From contig NYXF01000083.1 of NCBI GenBank assembly GCA_002685455.1, positions 1-15,798 of the forward strand: 15,798 nucleotides of DNA, read 5' to 3'. The notes below the pieces were generated by a model. That model worked only from the letters and a program-made list of their open reading frames with translations. It searched no databases and had not been told where the DNA came from. Positions 1 through 8,718 of the stretch are shown in pieces. The stretch's first letter is position 1. Every line of letters begins with the position of its first letter. The DNA comes from Porticoccus sp. GTDB lineage: Bacteria; Pseudomonadota; Gammaproteobacteria; Pseudomonadales; Porticoccaceae. The translations under genes and the position numbers were made by a program.

Positions 1-1160
1 CCAACAGAATAAGGTGGGAAGTTATAATGAAGCATGAAAGGGTCCTCTCGTTTGCCCTCGAGCGCATCAATTAATTGCACATCTCTCATTGACCCGAGAG
101 TTGTTGTAACTAACGCTTGAGTTTCTCCCCGGGTAAACAAAGCTGTTCCATGAGCCTTTGCAAGAAGGCCAGTTTCTACATTAATTACTCTGACAGTCTT
201 ACTGTCTCTGCCGTCAATCCTTGGTTCGCCCCTTGTAATTCGACCACGAACTATTTTTTTCTCAAGTTTTTTAAAGCCGTCTCGTACATCTTCCTCGCTG
301 ATATCGTCAATTTCATTGACCAGATTCATTGCGTCAGCTTTAAGAACATCTAATTGCGAAACTCGATCTTGTTTATCAATAGTACGGTAAGCATGATCAA
401 GATCATTTCCAATTTTTTCATTTAGAGCTTTTGCCAGCTCTGAGTTCTCTGAGGCAGGCTTCCAGTTCCAACTTGGTTTAGATACTGAATCGGCTAAATC
501 AGAAATAACTTTAATCACGGTCTGCATCTCTTGATGCGCAAATAGCACTGCTCCCAGCATAGTATCTTCAGGAAGCTCACTTGCCTCAGACTCTACCATC
601 AGCACAGCATCTTGAGTACCAGCTACTACCATATCCAATTCTGATTCAGCTAATTCAGAGTAAGTAGGATTAAGCATGAAGCCTATATCTGACTTGTATC
701 CAACACGAGCACCACCTACAGGGCCATTAAATGGAATTCCAGATATTGATAAGGCTGCTGAAACGCCAATCATAGCTACGATATCTGGATCAATATTTTT
801 TTCAGCAGAAATGACGGTACAAACTACTTGTACTTCGTTCTTAAAACCATCCGGAAAAAGTGGCCTAATCGGTCGATCAATTAGGCGGGATGTGAGTGTT
901 TCTTTCTCGTTAGGTCGACCCTCACGTTTAAAAAATCCACCGGGAATTTTACCGGCTGCATAAGCTTTCTCAATATAGTGGACACCTAAAGGAAAAAAAT
1001 CTTGTCCATCTTTGGCTTCTTTATTTGCTACAACTGTACAAAGCACAGAAGTTTCATTCATGGTGCATAAAACCGCAGCTGTTGCTTGACGTGCAATACG
1101 TCCAGTTTCAAGTGTTACAGTATGATTTCCATACTCGAATGTTTTTATTACAGGTCTCAT
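1..1160 (-). CDS. pnp: Polynucleotide phosphorylase, N-terminal part (cut by window edge)
   Basis: PNPase degrades RNA 3' to 5' using phosphate, releasing nucleoside diphosphates, and is a core component of the bacterial RNA degradosome. I translated the edge-truncated frame from the ATG at 1160; 386 codons are visible, a little over half of the usual ~700 residues. The first RNase PH-like domain is clear, with FFKREGRP at residues 76-83 followed by a [16 protein letters not shown] block. The helical linker comes next, and the second RNase PH domain has begun where the window ends, at [10 protein letters not shown]. The KH and S1 RNA-binding domains lie outside. The start has an AGGA about 10 bases upstream. 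It is the last visible gene of the nusA-infB operon, 216 bases after rpsO, the usual gammaproteobacterial rpsO-pnp pairing. Nothing in the visible part looks degraded. Confidence 0.97.
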   Translation of the reverse strand, partial: MRPVIKTFEYGNHTVTLETGRIARQATAAVLCTMNETSVLCTVVANKEAKDGQDFFPLGVHYIEKAYAAGKIPGGFFKREGRPNEKETLTSRLIDRPIRPLFPDGFKNEVQVVCTVISAEKNIDPDIVAMIGVSAALSISGIPFNGPVGGARVGYKSDIGFMLNPTYSELAESELDMVVAGTQDAVLMVESEASELPEDTMLGAVLFAHQEMQTVIKVISDLADSVSKPSWNWKPASENSELAKALNEKIGNDLDHAYRTIDKQDRVSQLDVLKADAMNLVNEIDDISEEDVRDGFKKLEKKIVRGRITRGEPRIDGRDSKTVRVINVETGLLAKAHGTALFTRGETQALVTTTLGSMRDVQLIDALEGKREDPFMLHYNFPPYSV

Positions 1161-1199
1161 ATAATTATATTCCTAATGGTTTTCCGAATCATAAAGCTT

Positions 1200-1245
1200 T
1201 TGAGTTACCCAAAACAGACTGTTAGTGTTACCAATAAGCACTCAA
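1200..1245 (-). other. Possible pnp leader stem-loop
   Basis: Within the 216-base rpsO-pnp spacer, TTGAGT and ACTCAA can pair as a perfect 6-bp stem closing a 34-base loop. A smaller AGTG/CACT pairing overlaps it. In E. coli this position carries a longer stem-loop cut by RNase III and used for PNPase autoregulation. The stem here is short, so the functional parallel rests on position only. I see no GC-rich hairpin with a U-run in this spacer, so no clear rpsO terminator can be named. Confidence 0.25.
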
Positions 1246-1376
1246 TATAATAATACTTTGTAAAAAAAATTATTTTTAAGCTAATTATAGATAACTCGAT
1301 CAGCGATTAGATATAAGGATATCTCGTCAACTTCCTTTTATTTTAAGCATTTCAGACAGACTATGCCAAAACACTC

Positions 1377-1643
1377 TTATCTCCGTAACTCAAGCTTTTT
1401 AATAAGCTGTGCATAACGTGCAATATCTTTAATTTTTAAATAATCAAGCAGCTTTCTCCGTTGATTTACCATACGAATTAATCCACGGCGTGAGTGATGA
1501 TCTTTCTTGTGATCACTGAAATGGCCCTGAAGTTTATTGATATTTGCTGTTAATAAGGATATCTGCACTTCTGGTGAGCCTGTATCATTTTTAGTTGTAG
1601 AGTTTTCTTCCACTATTACACTTTTTTCTTCTGGACTTAACAT
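1377..1643 (-). CDS. rpsO: 30S ribosomal protein S15
   Basis: S15 is a primary 16S rRNA-binding protein of the 30S platform. The 88-residue product has the family signature [10 protein letters not shown] at residues 19-28 and the highly conserved block [18 protein letters not shown] from residue 38, and it ends in LELRR. I chose the ATG at 1643 because it gives the usual 88-89 residue length and has a good Shine-Dalgarno (GGAG, 6 bases upstream). The same frame stays open to another ATG at 1703, which would add 20 unrelated residues, and I reject that start. The gene follows truB after 81 bases and precedes pnp. S15 represses its own translation in several bacteria by binding a structured leader; the short leader here could hold such a site, but I could not identify one. 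Confidence 0.97.
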   Translation of the reverse strand: MLSPEEKSVIVEENSTTKNDTGSPEVQISLLTANINKLQGHFSDHKKDHHSRRGLIRMVNQRRKLLDYLKIKDIARYAQLIKKLELRR

Positions 1644-1724
1644 ATATATCTCCAATATGCTGTTTAAAAGGTAAGGTGCCCATGCATATTTACAGGTACC
1701 CAATTAACTACATCTTACACTAAA

Positions 1725-2657
1725 TCAAACTATTAAACGTTTTGGCGTGATTTTTCCATCGGCAAACACCTCAGCAACACCTATAAATGACCCTTCTTGT
1801 TGGAAAACGCGCACTATATCTCCTTCTTTGCAGTCGCGAAATACCTGAGGTTGTTTTACAGGTTGTCCTTGACAAAAATTAAAAGTTGCGTTTTCAGTTA
1901 GGTGCACCTCAGGTAAGTGCTGAATGCCAGAATCAACTGGCTTCAGAAGCGAATCCAATTTATTTACAGAGTCTGAATCCTTTATTAGTTCTAATTCTTT
2001 CTGTGTTATTGAATCATTTTCATTAAATCTACCTACAGCCCTTCTATGTAACTTTGACACGAAGGCGCCATATCCTAATGAATCGCCAATGTCTTCAGCT
2101 AGACTCCTAATATAGGTACCTTTACTGCAATGAATTTCTAAATCTAATTCCGGAAAGCTACCAGAGCGAAAATCAACAGTTTCTAATGAATATATTTCAA
2201 CATTTCTTGCTTTTCTATCTACGCTTATACCCTTACGAGCAAGATCATAGAGACGTACTCCCTCATGTTTGAGTGCAGAGTACATTGAAGGAACTTGAAG
2301 AATTTTTCCACGAAACATTTTCAAGGTATCATTTATTTCTTTTATACCCAATTTTTCAGCGCCTTTTTTTGATATAATATGACTTCCAGCATCGCCGCTA
2401 GAAGTTGAAATTCCAAATTTAAATGTCGCAGTATATTTTTTATCGGCATCCAAAAGAAACTGGCTAAACTTTGTTGCTTCACCAAAACAAATTGGCAAAA
2501 CTCCTGTAGCCAAGGGATCGAGGCTTCCAGTATGACCCGCCTTTGCTGCTCCATATATATATTTTACTCTCTGTAAGGCACCGTTTGAAGAAATATCCAA
2601 TGACTTATTTAGCAAAAAAATTCCATTTACTTGACGTCCTTTGTTGCGTCGCCCCAA
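1725..2657 (-). CDS. truB: tRNA pseudouridine(55) synthase TruB
   Basis: TruB converts U55 in the T-loop of almost all elongator tRNAs to pseudouridine and also acts as a tRNA-folding chaperone. The 310-residue product has the catalytic motif GHTGSLDPLATGVLP at residues 41-55, where Asp47 is the predicted nucleophile, followed by the family motif GEATKFSQFLLDADKKY. The KGTYIRSLAEDIG motif lies near the middle, and the last ~55 residues look like the C-terminal PUA-like domain. Initiation is at TTG, two bases after the rbfA stop; no ATG is available at the conserved N-terminus, and AAGGA lies 9 bases upstream. The TTG plus tight spacing suggests translation coupled to rbfA. Length and motifs are normal for the family. 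Confidence 0.96.
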   Translation of the reverse strand: MGRRNKGRQVNGIFLLNKSLDISSNGALQRVKYIYGAAKAGHTGSLDPLATGVLPICFGEATKFSQFLLDADKKYTATFKFGISTSSGDAGSHIISKKGAEKLGIKEINDTLKMFRGKILQVPSMYSALKHEGVRLYDLARKGISVDRKARNVEIYSLETVDFRSGSFPELDLEIHCSKGTYIRSLAEDIGDSLGYGAFVSKLHRRAVGRFNENDSITQKELELIKDSDSVNKLDSLLKPVDSGIQHLPEVHLTENATFNFCQGQPVKQPQVFRDCKEGDIVRVFQQEGSFIGVAEVFADGKITPKRLIV

Positions 2658-2659
2658 TA

Positions 2660-3073
2660 TTAGTTATCCTTCTCGAAATCTTTTTTATTTTGGTTTAATG
2701 TAGATTTTTTTTGTTCATCCAATTGTATGGATTTTTCTATGAGGGCGGCTAAATCATGACCTTTTTTACCTGTATTATCATAGATGAATTTAATTTTTGG
2801 AACTATCCTTAGTTGCATTCCAGTAGCAATCTTGGTTCTCAAAAACCCTGCTGCACCATTTAAAACTTCAGTAACATCTCTTCCTTGCTCCTCTGATATA
2901 GACCCAACAAATGTTACAAAAACTTTTGCATTACTGAGATCTCGGCTGACCTCTACACTTGTAATATTTGTCATCTTTAATCTGGGATCTCTTATTTCGT
3001 TGCGAATTAATTGAGATAATTCTCTTTGAATAGCGTCTGATACTCTATCTTTTCGAGTGAACTCTCTTGGCAT
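2660..3073 (-). CDS. rbfA: 30S ribosome-binding factor A
   Basis: RbfA is a small KH-fold protein that binds immature 30S subunits and assists 16S 5'-end maturation, especially in the cold. The 137-residue product starts MPREFTRKDRVSDAIQRELS and shows the family's IRDPRLKMTNITSVEVSRDL region, the NGAAGFLRT segment near residue 73 and the RIVPKIKFIYDNT strand near residue 88. These match the order in E. coli RbfA (133 residues). The C-terminus is a short charged lysine-rich tail. The ATG at 3073 has an AAGG 9 bases upstream. It lies 14 bases after infB and 2 bases before truB, the conserved infB-rbfA-truB cluster, so it is almost certainly cotranscribed with both. Confidence 0.96.
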   Translation of the reverse strand: MPREFTRKDRVSDAIQRELSQLIRNEIRDPRLKMTNITSVEVSRDLSNAKVFVTFVGSISEEQGRDVTEVLNGAAGFLRTKIATGMQLRIVPKIKFIYDNTGKKGHDLAALIEKSIQLDEQKKSTLNQNKKDFEKDN

Positions 3074-3087
3074 AAATCTTTACCTTT

Positions 3088-5631
3088 TTATAACTTTCGA
3101 GCTATTTCTGTAATCTCATAAACTTCGATTTGATCACCAGCTTTAATGTCATTGTAGTCCTTTACACCAATCCCACATTCAACACCATTTCGAACTTCAC
3201 TTGCCTCATCTTTAAATCGTCTCAATGATTCCAACTCTCCCTCATAGATGACTATATTATCTCTTAAAACACGAATTGGTTTATTTCGAAATACCGAACC
3301 TTCTATCACCATACAACCAGCAATGGCTCCAAATTTAGGTGATCCAAAAATATCTCTGACTTCAGCAATACCAAGGATAACCTCACGTTTTTCTGGAGAC
3401 AGCAAACCCCCTAAAGCTTGCCGTATATCGTCTAAAACATTATATATAATACTGTAGTACCTTAAATCAAGGCCTTCATATTCCGACAAACGACGCGCAG
3501 AATTATCTGCTCTAACATTGAAACCTATAACTGCAGCATGTGATGATATTGCTAGATTGATATCAGACTCACTTATTCCTCCAACGCCTGAATATATAAT
3601 TTCAACCTCTACTTCATCATTACCCATTTCTTTAACAGCAGTAATTATGGCCTCTAGGGATCCTCTTACATCTGTTTTAATAACAACGGGCAACCTACTT
3701 TTTTCTTCACCTCCATCAAACTGAGAAAACATTTCTTCCAGTTTTGTAGATTTTTTTAAGTGGGCACTTTCATTTCTGGTTTTGTTTTGTCTAACTTCCG
3801 CTAATTCCCTAGCCTTCTTTTCATTATCAACTACGAGGAATTGGTCACCTGCAGCTGGCGGTGTGTCTAAGCCTAAAATTTCGACTGGAATAGAAGGTCC
3901 AGCATCTTTTGCTTCTTTTCCAGACTGATCATTCATTGCGCGAACACGTCCAACACTCTCGCCTGCAAGAACGTAATCACCCTTAATGAGCTTCCCTGAC
4001 TGAACCAGAATAGTCGCAACGGTACCACGTCCTTTCTCCAACCTAGATTCAATAACAACACCTCTCGCGGGTGCTGTATGAGATGCGCTTAACTCAAGAA
4101 GCTCTGCTTGCAGAAGGATCGCCTCTATTAAGTTATCTATACCTTCACCTGTTTGTGCTGAGACCTCAACAAACTGGGTGTCACCGCCCCACTTCTCAGA
4201 AATTACTCCTACAGCTGACAACTCATTAGTCACTTTCTCAGGATCAGAGCCTTCTTTATCGATTTTATTTATAGCTACAATAAGAGCTACATCTGCTGAA
4301 CGAGCATGTTGAATAGCCTCCTCAGTTTGGGGCATAACTCCATCATCTGCTGCGACAACTAAAATAATTACATCTGTACTTTTTGCACCACGTGCGCGCA
4401 TTGCTGTGAAAGCTGCATGCCCTGGTGTATCCAAAAAGGTTACCATACCTTTTGGAGTGCTCACATTATATGCACCAATATGCTGAGTAATACCTCCTGC
4501 CTCACCTGAAGCAACACGACTTTTTCTTATATAGTCGAGCAATGATGTCTTACCGTGATCAACATGGCCCATAACTGTTACGACTGGCGCCCTTGGTCTT
4601 AAAATTTCATGGGAATTTAATTGTAAGTTATCTATTAGTGCTTCTTCCTCTTTTGTCTCAGAAAGAGCAACAGCGTTATGACCTAGTTCCTCAATAACAA
4701 GGATTGCAGTATCTTGATCTAAAGCTTCATTAATTGAAACATTGGATCCTAAGTTCATCAATGTCCTTAAAACGACGTTTGCTTTGACAAAGATTTTTTG
4801 TGCCAAATCAATAACTGAAATTTCTTTCGGAACCTCTACAGTATAAATAGTTTTTTTTGTAGGTTTTTTGAAAGTATGGACATTTTTAATTTTTGCGACC
4901 TTGGTGCTAGTTCGCAGACGAGGCTTTTTCTCTTCTTCTGATTCGTCATCGACCGCCTTTAACAAATCGATAATTTTTTGCTTTGATTCTTTTATTGATG
5001 CTCGTTTTTTTGGCTTTTTTAGGTCCTCTTCTTTATCATCATCAATTGGTACAGTAGTATAATTTTTTTGGTGTTTTTTTGGTTTTTCTTGCTCAATAAT
5101 ACTTTTATCTAGGACAGGTAAATCAGTTTTCTTTTTTGACTCTATTGGTGTTTTTAGGTTATTAGGTTTTTCATTTTGAGTTTCATCAACTAAATTTTTT
5201 TCTGACGCTCTTTCGCTATCATCATCTAGTTTTTTATTAGCAATAATAGAGGCTTGACGTTTATCTTCGGAACCAGCCGGAGCTGAGTCTGATAATTTGT
5301 TTTCATCATTAGGTTGGTTTATTTTGGATAATTGATCCTCATCGGGCTTCACATAGGTTCTTTTTTTTCGCACCTCAACATTAACTGTTTTTCTTCCAGC
5401 ACTCGTTTTTAGAGTGCTAAGAGTCTTCCTTTTAAGCGTAATTTTTTTTGGATCTCTAGATTTATCATTATGCAAGCTTTTAAGATAGGCTAATAATATT
5501 TGTTTTTCCTCATCACTCACAATCGCGTCAGCATGATCTTGAGTAAGGCCAGCCCCCTTCATTTGATTAAGAAGACTTTCTACAGGTGTTCCAACAGCTT
5601 TGGCAAGTTCGCTTACGATAACGTTAGCCAT
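3088..5631 (-). CDS. infB: Translation initiation factor IF-2
   Basis: IF-2 is the GTPase that brings fMet-tRNA to the 30S subunit and promotes joining of the 50S subunit. The 847-residue protein has an N-terminal IF2_N domain at about residues 1-54, then a long lysine- and acid-rich low-complexity linker (about 55-265). A second IF2_N-like segment follows at about 268-320. The G domain has G1 GHVDHGKT (355-362), G3 DTPGH (401-405) and G4 NKID (455-458). Domains II to IV with the fMet-tRNA-binding C-terminus complete it. The length is close to the E. coli long form (890). The ATG at 5631 has a strong GAGGA 7 bases upstream and begins [18 protein letters not shown]. It lies 35 bases after nusA and 14 before rbfA. 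Every GTPase motif is intact. Confidence 0.98.
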   Translation of the reverse strand: MANVIVSELAKAVGTPVESLLNQMKGAGLTQDHADAIVSDEEKQILLAYLKSLHNDKSRDPKKITLKRKTLSTLKTSAGRKTVNVEVRKKRTYVKPDEDQLSKINQPNDENKLSDSAPAGSEDKRQASIIANKKLDDDSERASEKNLVDETQNEKPNNLKTPIESKKKTDLPVLDKSIIEQEKPKKHQKNYTTVPIDDDKEEDLKKPKKRASIKESKQKIIDLLKAVDDESEEEKKPRLRTSTKVAKIKNVHTFKKPTKKTIYTVEVPKEISVIDLAQKIFVKANVVLRTLMNLGSNVSINEALDQDTAILVIEELGHNAVALSETKEEEALIDNLQLNSHEILRPRAPVVTVMGHVDHGKTSLLDYIRKSRVASGEAGGITQHIGAYNVSTPKGMVTFLDTPGHAAFTAMRARGAKSTDVIILVVAADDGVMPQTEEAIQHARSADVALIVAINKIDKEGSDPEKVTNELSAVGVISEKWGGDTQFVEVSAQTGEGIDNLIEAILLQAELLELSASHTAPARGVVIESRLEKGRGTVATILVQSGKLIKGDYVLAGESVGRVRAMNDQSGKEAKDAGPSIPVEILGLDTPPAAGDQFLVVDNEKKARELAEVRQNKTRNESAHLKKSTKLEEMFSQFDGGEEKSRLPVVIKTDVRGSLEAIITAVKEMGNDEVEVEIIYSGVGGISESDINLAISSHAAVIGFNVRADNSARRLSEYEGLDLRYYSIIYNVLDDIRQALGGLLSPEKREVILGIAEVRDIFGSPKFGAIAGCMVIEGSVFRNKPIRVLRDNIVIYEGELESLRRFKDEASEVRNGVECGIGVKDYNDIKAGDQIEVYEITEIARKL

Positions 5632-5666
5632 TAATATTCCTCAATTTAAACTATTCAAGTAAACTC

Positions 5667-7151
5667 TTATTTTTGGTCAACAAACCAAGGAGCACGTGCT
5701 GTCATAATTAATTCAGCTGCTCTTTTTTCATCGATATTATCTATATCTAATAAGTCATCAACCGCCAGTTCTGCTAAATCTTCCATTGTAATGATACCTG
5801 AAGTAGCTAATTTAGCTGCAAGCTTCTGATCCATCCCATCCATACTAAGTAAATCCTCTGCAGGTTTTTGGGATGTCTCTTCAGGAGCTAAGGCCATAGT
5901 CAGCAGAGCATCCTTAGCTCTTGCTCTAAGCTCTTCAACTAAATCTTCATCGAACCCATCTATGTTTGCCATCTCTTCTATTGGCACATAGGCTACCTCG
6001 TCAAGAGAAGCAAATCCTTCCTCAGCAAGGACTGTTGCAATATCTTCATCTATATCTAGCTTTTCTTTAAATAAATCAATCAAGGTAAGCACTTCTTTAT
6101 TCTGTTTTCCTATAGCTTCATCAGTTGTCATGACACTTATTTTCCAGCCAGTTAACTCAGACGCTAGTCGAACATTTTGTCCGCTTCTTCCAATAGCCAT
6201 TGCCAAAGAACTCTCTGAAACAGCTACATCCATCGAATTTGATTCTTCGTCTACAACTATCGACTCAACTTCAGCTGGCGCCATTGAATTTATAACAAGC
6301 TGTGCTGGATTATCATCCCATAAAACTATATCAATTCTTTCGCCATCAAGTTCATTAGAGACGGCTTGAACTCTTGCTCCTCTCATACCTACGCATGCGC
6401 CAATAGGATCAATTCTGCCATCGTTAGTTTTCACAGCAATTTTCGCACGTGAGCCCTGATCTCTAGCAGCTCCACGAATTTCAATTACCTGCTCAGCTAT
6501 CTCTGGGACTTCGATACTAAATAATTCTGTCAACATTGCATTGCATTTACGACTGAGAAAAAGCTGTGGCCCTCTATTTTCTGAATTTATCCCTTGCAAT
6601 ATAGCTCTAACTCTATCGTTCACTCGAAAAACTTCGCGGCCTACTAATTCTTCACGTGGTAAAATTCCTTCAGCGTTATTTCCTAGATCAACAAGAACAT
6701 TATCTCTTGTAACTTTTTTTACAGTTCCGCTTACTAGCTCTCCGACTTGATCGATAAACATCTCTACGACCAATGCCCTTTCAGCATCTTTTACTTTCTG
6801 AACAATAACTTGTTTGGCTGTTTGAGCAGCTATGCGACCGAATCCAACATCTTCAATTTTTTCCTCGAAAATATCGCCAGCTTTGAGGCTAGAATCTTTT
6901 TCATGCGCCTCTTCAAGGGTAAACTGAGTACCTAGTTCAGCCATAGTATCGTCATCAATGATGTCCCACCATCTAAAAGATTCGTAATTACCTGTTTCGC
7001 GATCTATAGTTACGCGTATATTAGAATCTTCGTCGTAACGTTTTTTTGTCGCTGTTACTAGTGCGGACTCTATAGCTTCAAATATAACTTCGGGTGATAC
7101 ACCCTTCTCATTTGATACGGCTTCTGCCACCATCAGGATCTCTTTATTCAT
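5667..7151 (-). CDS. nusA: Transcription termination/antitermination factor NusA
   Basis: NusA binds RNA polymerase and nascent RNA, controlling pausing, intrinsic termination and antitermination. The 494-residue product aligns end to end with E. coli NusA (495) from memory. It has an N-terminal RNAP-binding domain (about 1-125) and an S1 domain (about 135-200). KH1 contains [15 protein letters not shown] with GMRG at 255-258, and KH2 contains [18 protein letters not shown] with GRSG at 321-324. Two acidic AR repeats (about 365-420 and 440-490) are present; the C-terminal AR pair is typical of gammaproteobacteria and supports that placement. The ATG overlaps the rimP stop as ATGA, and GAGG lies 7 bases upstream, so translation is probably coupled to rimP. 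No odd residues were seen. Confidence 0.98.
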   Translation of the reverse strand: MNKEILMVAEAVSNEKGVSPEVIFEAIESALVTATKKRYDEDSNIRVTIDRETGNYESFRWWDIIDDDTMAELGTQFTLEEAHEKDSSLKAGDIFEEKIEDVGFGRIAAQTAKQVIVQKVKDAERALVVEMFIDQVGELVSGTVKKVTRDNVLVDLGNNAEGILPREELVGREVFRVNDRVRAILQGINSENRGPQLFLSRKCNAMLTELFSIEVPEIAEQVIEIRGAARDQGSRAKIAVKTNDGRIDPIGACVGMRGARVQAVSNELDGERIDIVLWDDNPAQLVINSMAPAEVESIVVDEESNSMDVAVSESSLAMAIGRSGQNVRLASELTGWKISVMTTDEAIGKQNKEVLTLIDLFKEKLDIDEDIATVLAEEGFASLDEVAYVPIEEMANIDGFDEDLVEELRARAKDALLTMALAPEETSQKPAEDLLSMDGMDQKLAAKLATSGIITMEDLAELAVDDLLDIDNIDEKRAAELIMTARAPWFVDQK

Positions 7152-7624
7152 TTTTTAGCCTCATAACTACCCTCAAAATTTGGAATAATATTCGCTTTTT
7201 CAATATTTTGAATCGAGAAAATAAATTCTTGACCTTCGGACATCAGCAAAATTTTTTCTCCCTCAACACCATCTAATAGTCCTTTAAAATTTCTCCTACC
7301 AGCAAAAGGTAAACGGAGCCTCAAGGAAATCTCGCTTCCTCTGAACTGGTTATATTGATCCAGTGTAAAAAGAGGTCTATCCATACCTGGAGAAGATACC
7401 TCGAGTGTATATCCATCAGCTATTATATCTTCTACGTCCAGCAAACTTGCTACTTGGCGACTTACCTTTTCGCAGTCTTCTACAGTAATAGGATCCTTAT
7501 CAATGTACAACCTCAAGATAGTGTTTCTTCTAGAGGGTTTATACTGTAGGCCCCAAAAAATACAGTCTAGTGCACATACTACTGGGGTAACTAGTTCTTT
7601 CAGGGCTTCCTCTTTTGTAGTCAT
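7148..7624 (-). CDS. rimP: Ribosome maturation factor RimP
   Basis: RimP binds free 30S subunits and is needed for their late assembly. The 158-residue product matches E. coli RimP (about 150) in layout. The N-terminal alpha/beta domain carries [20 protein letters not shown] and the signature [13 protein letters not shown] at residues 74-86. The C-terminal SH3-like domain holds the [17 protein letters not shown] segment and ends near [12 protein letters not shown]. The ATG at 7624 gives the expected N-terminus but has only a weak GAG ribosome-binding site. Its stop overlaps the nusA start by four bases. It is the first protein gene after initiator tRNA and its hairpin-rich leader, so expression probably depends on read-through of, or processing at, those hairpins. 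Confidence 0.95.
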   Translation of the reverse strand: MTTKEEALKELVTPVVCALDCIFWGLQYKPSRRNTILRLYIDKDPITVEDCEKVSRQVASLLDVEDIIADGYTLEVSSPGMDRPLFTLDQYNQFRGSEISLRLRLPFAGRRNFKGLLDGVEGEKILLMSEGQEFIFSIQNIEKANIIPNFEGSYEAKK

Positions 7625-7662
7625 TAATCTAACTCATATTATTCTGGCGAAGACAACAAGTC

Positions 7663-7707
7663 TTCTCCTAACAAAAAGCCCCTAAAAGGGGCTTTTTGTT
7701 AGGAGAA
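7663..7707 (-). terminator. Terminator-like 21-bp perfect hairpin between tRNA-fMet and rimP
   Basis: Two 20-base arms, 7663-7682 and 7688-7707, are perfect inverted repeats. A further T-A pair (7683/7687) gives a 21-bp stem with a 3-base loop. The core is AAAAAGCCCC/GGGGCTTTTT, so from the minus strand a GC-rich hairpin is followed by a U-run, as in intrinsic terminators, and it is symmetrical enough to work both ways. It lies 46 bases after the tRNA. E. coli also has terminator and RNase III sites between metY tRNA and rimP that separate the tRNA from the nusA mRNA. I infer partial termination or processing here, because I see no separate strong promoter for rimP. Confidence 0.8.
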
Positions 7708-7724
7708 CTTCTTCAGCTCTCAAA

Positions 7725-7744
7725 CATAGGTATATTATCCTATG
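7725..7744 (-). other. Small stem-loop after tRNA-fMet
   Basis: CATAGG and CCTATG form a perfect 6-bp inverted repeat around an 8-base AT-only loop, 8 bases beyond the CCA end of tRNA-fMet. It could guide 3'-end processing of the tRNA precursor or stall exonucleases. No U-run follows, so I do not call it a terminator. Confidence 0.4.
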
Positions 7745-7752
7745 CGTATATT

Positions 7753-7829
<77 letters not shown>

Positions 7830-7843
7830 ACAAATTTCTACAA

Positions 7844-7857
7844 CTCGTAGCTACGAG
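7844..7857 (-). repeat. 14-bp perfect palindrome in the tRNA-fMet 5' leader
   Basis: CTCGTAGCTACGAG is a perfect 14-bp palindrome 14 bases upstream of the mature tRNA 5' end, inside the predicted primary transcript. As RNA it could only make a tight hairpin or a duplex between molecules; as DNA it could bind a dimeric regulator. It may also affect RNase P access. No function can be assigned from the sequence. Confidence 0.5.
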
Positions 7858-7930
7858 AGTAACAATATTACTTCCCCATCTTAAATTATCATGTGTCTAA
7901 TTATATGCGGACGTTAATATAGGGTCGAAG

Positions 7931-7959
7931 ATTATAGGGCCACCGTTGACTGCGGTCAA
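7931..7959 (-). promoter_or_regulatory. Sigma70 promoter for tRNA-fMet (and probably the rimP-nusA-infB operon)
   Basis: On the minus strand TTGACC (7954-7959) and a perfect TATAAT (7931-7936) are separated by exactly 17 bp, 11 of 12 matches to the sigma70 consensus. The start point would be near 7925, giving a ~95-base leader before the tRNA. The -35 lies in a short dyad, TTGAC-4-GTCAA on either strand (7946-7959), which could be an operator or chance. This is the strongest promoter I can see in the window. Confidence 0.85.
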
Positions 7960-8041
7960 GGCAAACCCTTCTAATACCTAGTCTTTTGCTTAATCATTTA
8001 TTTTTTTGTAGCGCTTTTATTTAGATAAGACTTAAGCTAAT

Positions 8042-8692
8042 CTAACTACAAATTGGCCATACCTGAAAAAAATGTCTACATTTATATTTTTTCTCACAAG
8101 CCTGAAGTTGTCCTTGAAAAATATCTGTTTGGCGACTAACTTTTTTCGCCGTTTTCCGAAGTAATTTTTTTTTGAGGTATGTTTTTCTTTTATAACCGCC
8201 ACGTCCCTCATGATAAGCTAGATAAAGATGCTCTATATTAGTCTGGCTAATACCCAGTCTGGATTGGCTTTTTTTATTGTACCAACCAACAAAATCTGTT
8301 GCATACTTCATGTGAGACCTTCTTGAAAAAAGCGAGCCTCTCTCCTCTTCATATTCTGACCATACCGCATCTTGAGCCTGAGCATAGCCATATGCTGAGG
8401 AAGACCTAAACCAGGGGATAATTCCAAGCAACTTATTTCTTGGCGGTCTTATATCATGCCTGAAGGACGACTCTTGTTTAATAAAAGCAATCTGTGCTGC
8501 GATACTTGTACCCCATTTTTTTTCGGATTCTAGTGCATAATTATACCAATCTGGATGTGCATCAAATATAGAACAAATATTAGATTGATTACTTGGTGGC
8601 TCAGAATTAGTAAATATGCAGCCGCCCAAAAGTATGCCTAACAGAGTAATTGTTGCCAGCTTTTTTTTAAACAAGAGAAACTCCTTCATCAT
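8042..8692 (-). CDS. Lipoprotein with lytic-transglycosylase-like (SLT/lysozyme-fold) domain
   Basis: This looks like a membrane-anchored murein lytic transglycosylase. The 216-residue product starts with a charged stretch and a hydrophobic run ending in the lipobox LGGC, with Cys25 the predicted lipidated residue. The SLT-like domain spans about 45-175. Its AFIKQESSF has Glu74 as the predicted catalytic acid, followed by SSSAYGYAQAQ (98-107) and AYHEGRGGY (159-167), the usual Glu-Ser / GlyxxQ / YhxG order. The RPPRNKLLGIIPW insert matches a gammaproteobacterial subfamily I recall without a gene name. The C-terminus is basic and has several Cys. There is no good ribosome-binding site before the paired ATGs. 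It starts 26 bases after the MetY-type gene, probably in one transcript. The domain call is secure; substrate and cell role are inferred. Confidence 0.85.
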   Translation of the reverse strand: MMKEFLLFKKKLATITLLGILLGGCIFTNSEPPSNQSNICSIFDAHPDWYNYALESEKKWGTSIAAQIAFIKQESSFRHDIRPPRNKLLGIIPWFRSSSAYGYAQAQDAVWSEYEEERGSLFSRRSHMKYATDFVGWYNKKSQSRLGISQTNIEHLYLAYHEGRGGYKRKTYLKKKLLRKTAKKVSRQTDIFQGQLQACEKKYKCRHFFQVWPICS

Positions 8693-8718
8693 TATTTAAA
8701 TCACTAAGTCTACAATTT

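Noticed and set aside
117..1225. Three plus-strand frames across pnp and its leader (117-353, 676-963, 1025-1225)
   Set aside because: The antisense PNPase frame is strongly conserved; these frames have no recognisable protein or start signal.
1644..1703. A 20-residue N-terminal extension of S15 from an upstream in-frame ATG at 1703
   Set aside because: The family starts at the ATG at 1643, which has a good Shine-Dalgarno; the extra residues show no similarity to S15.
2342..2554. 70-codon minus-strand frame inside truB
   Set aside because: It is an out-of-frame shadow of the conserved TruB catalytic region and lacks family features.
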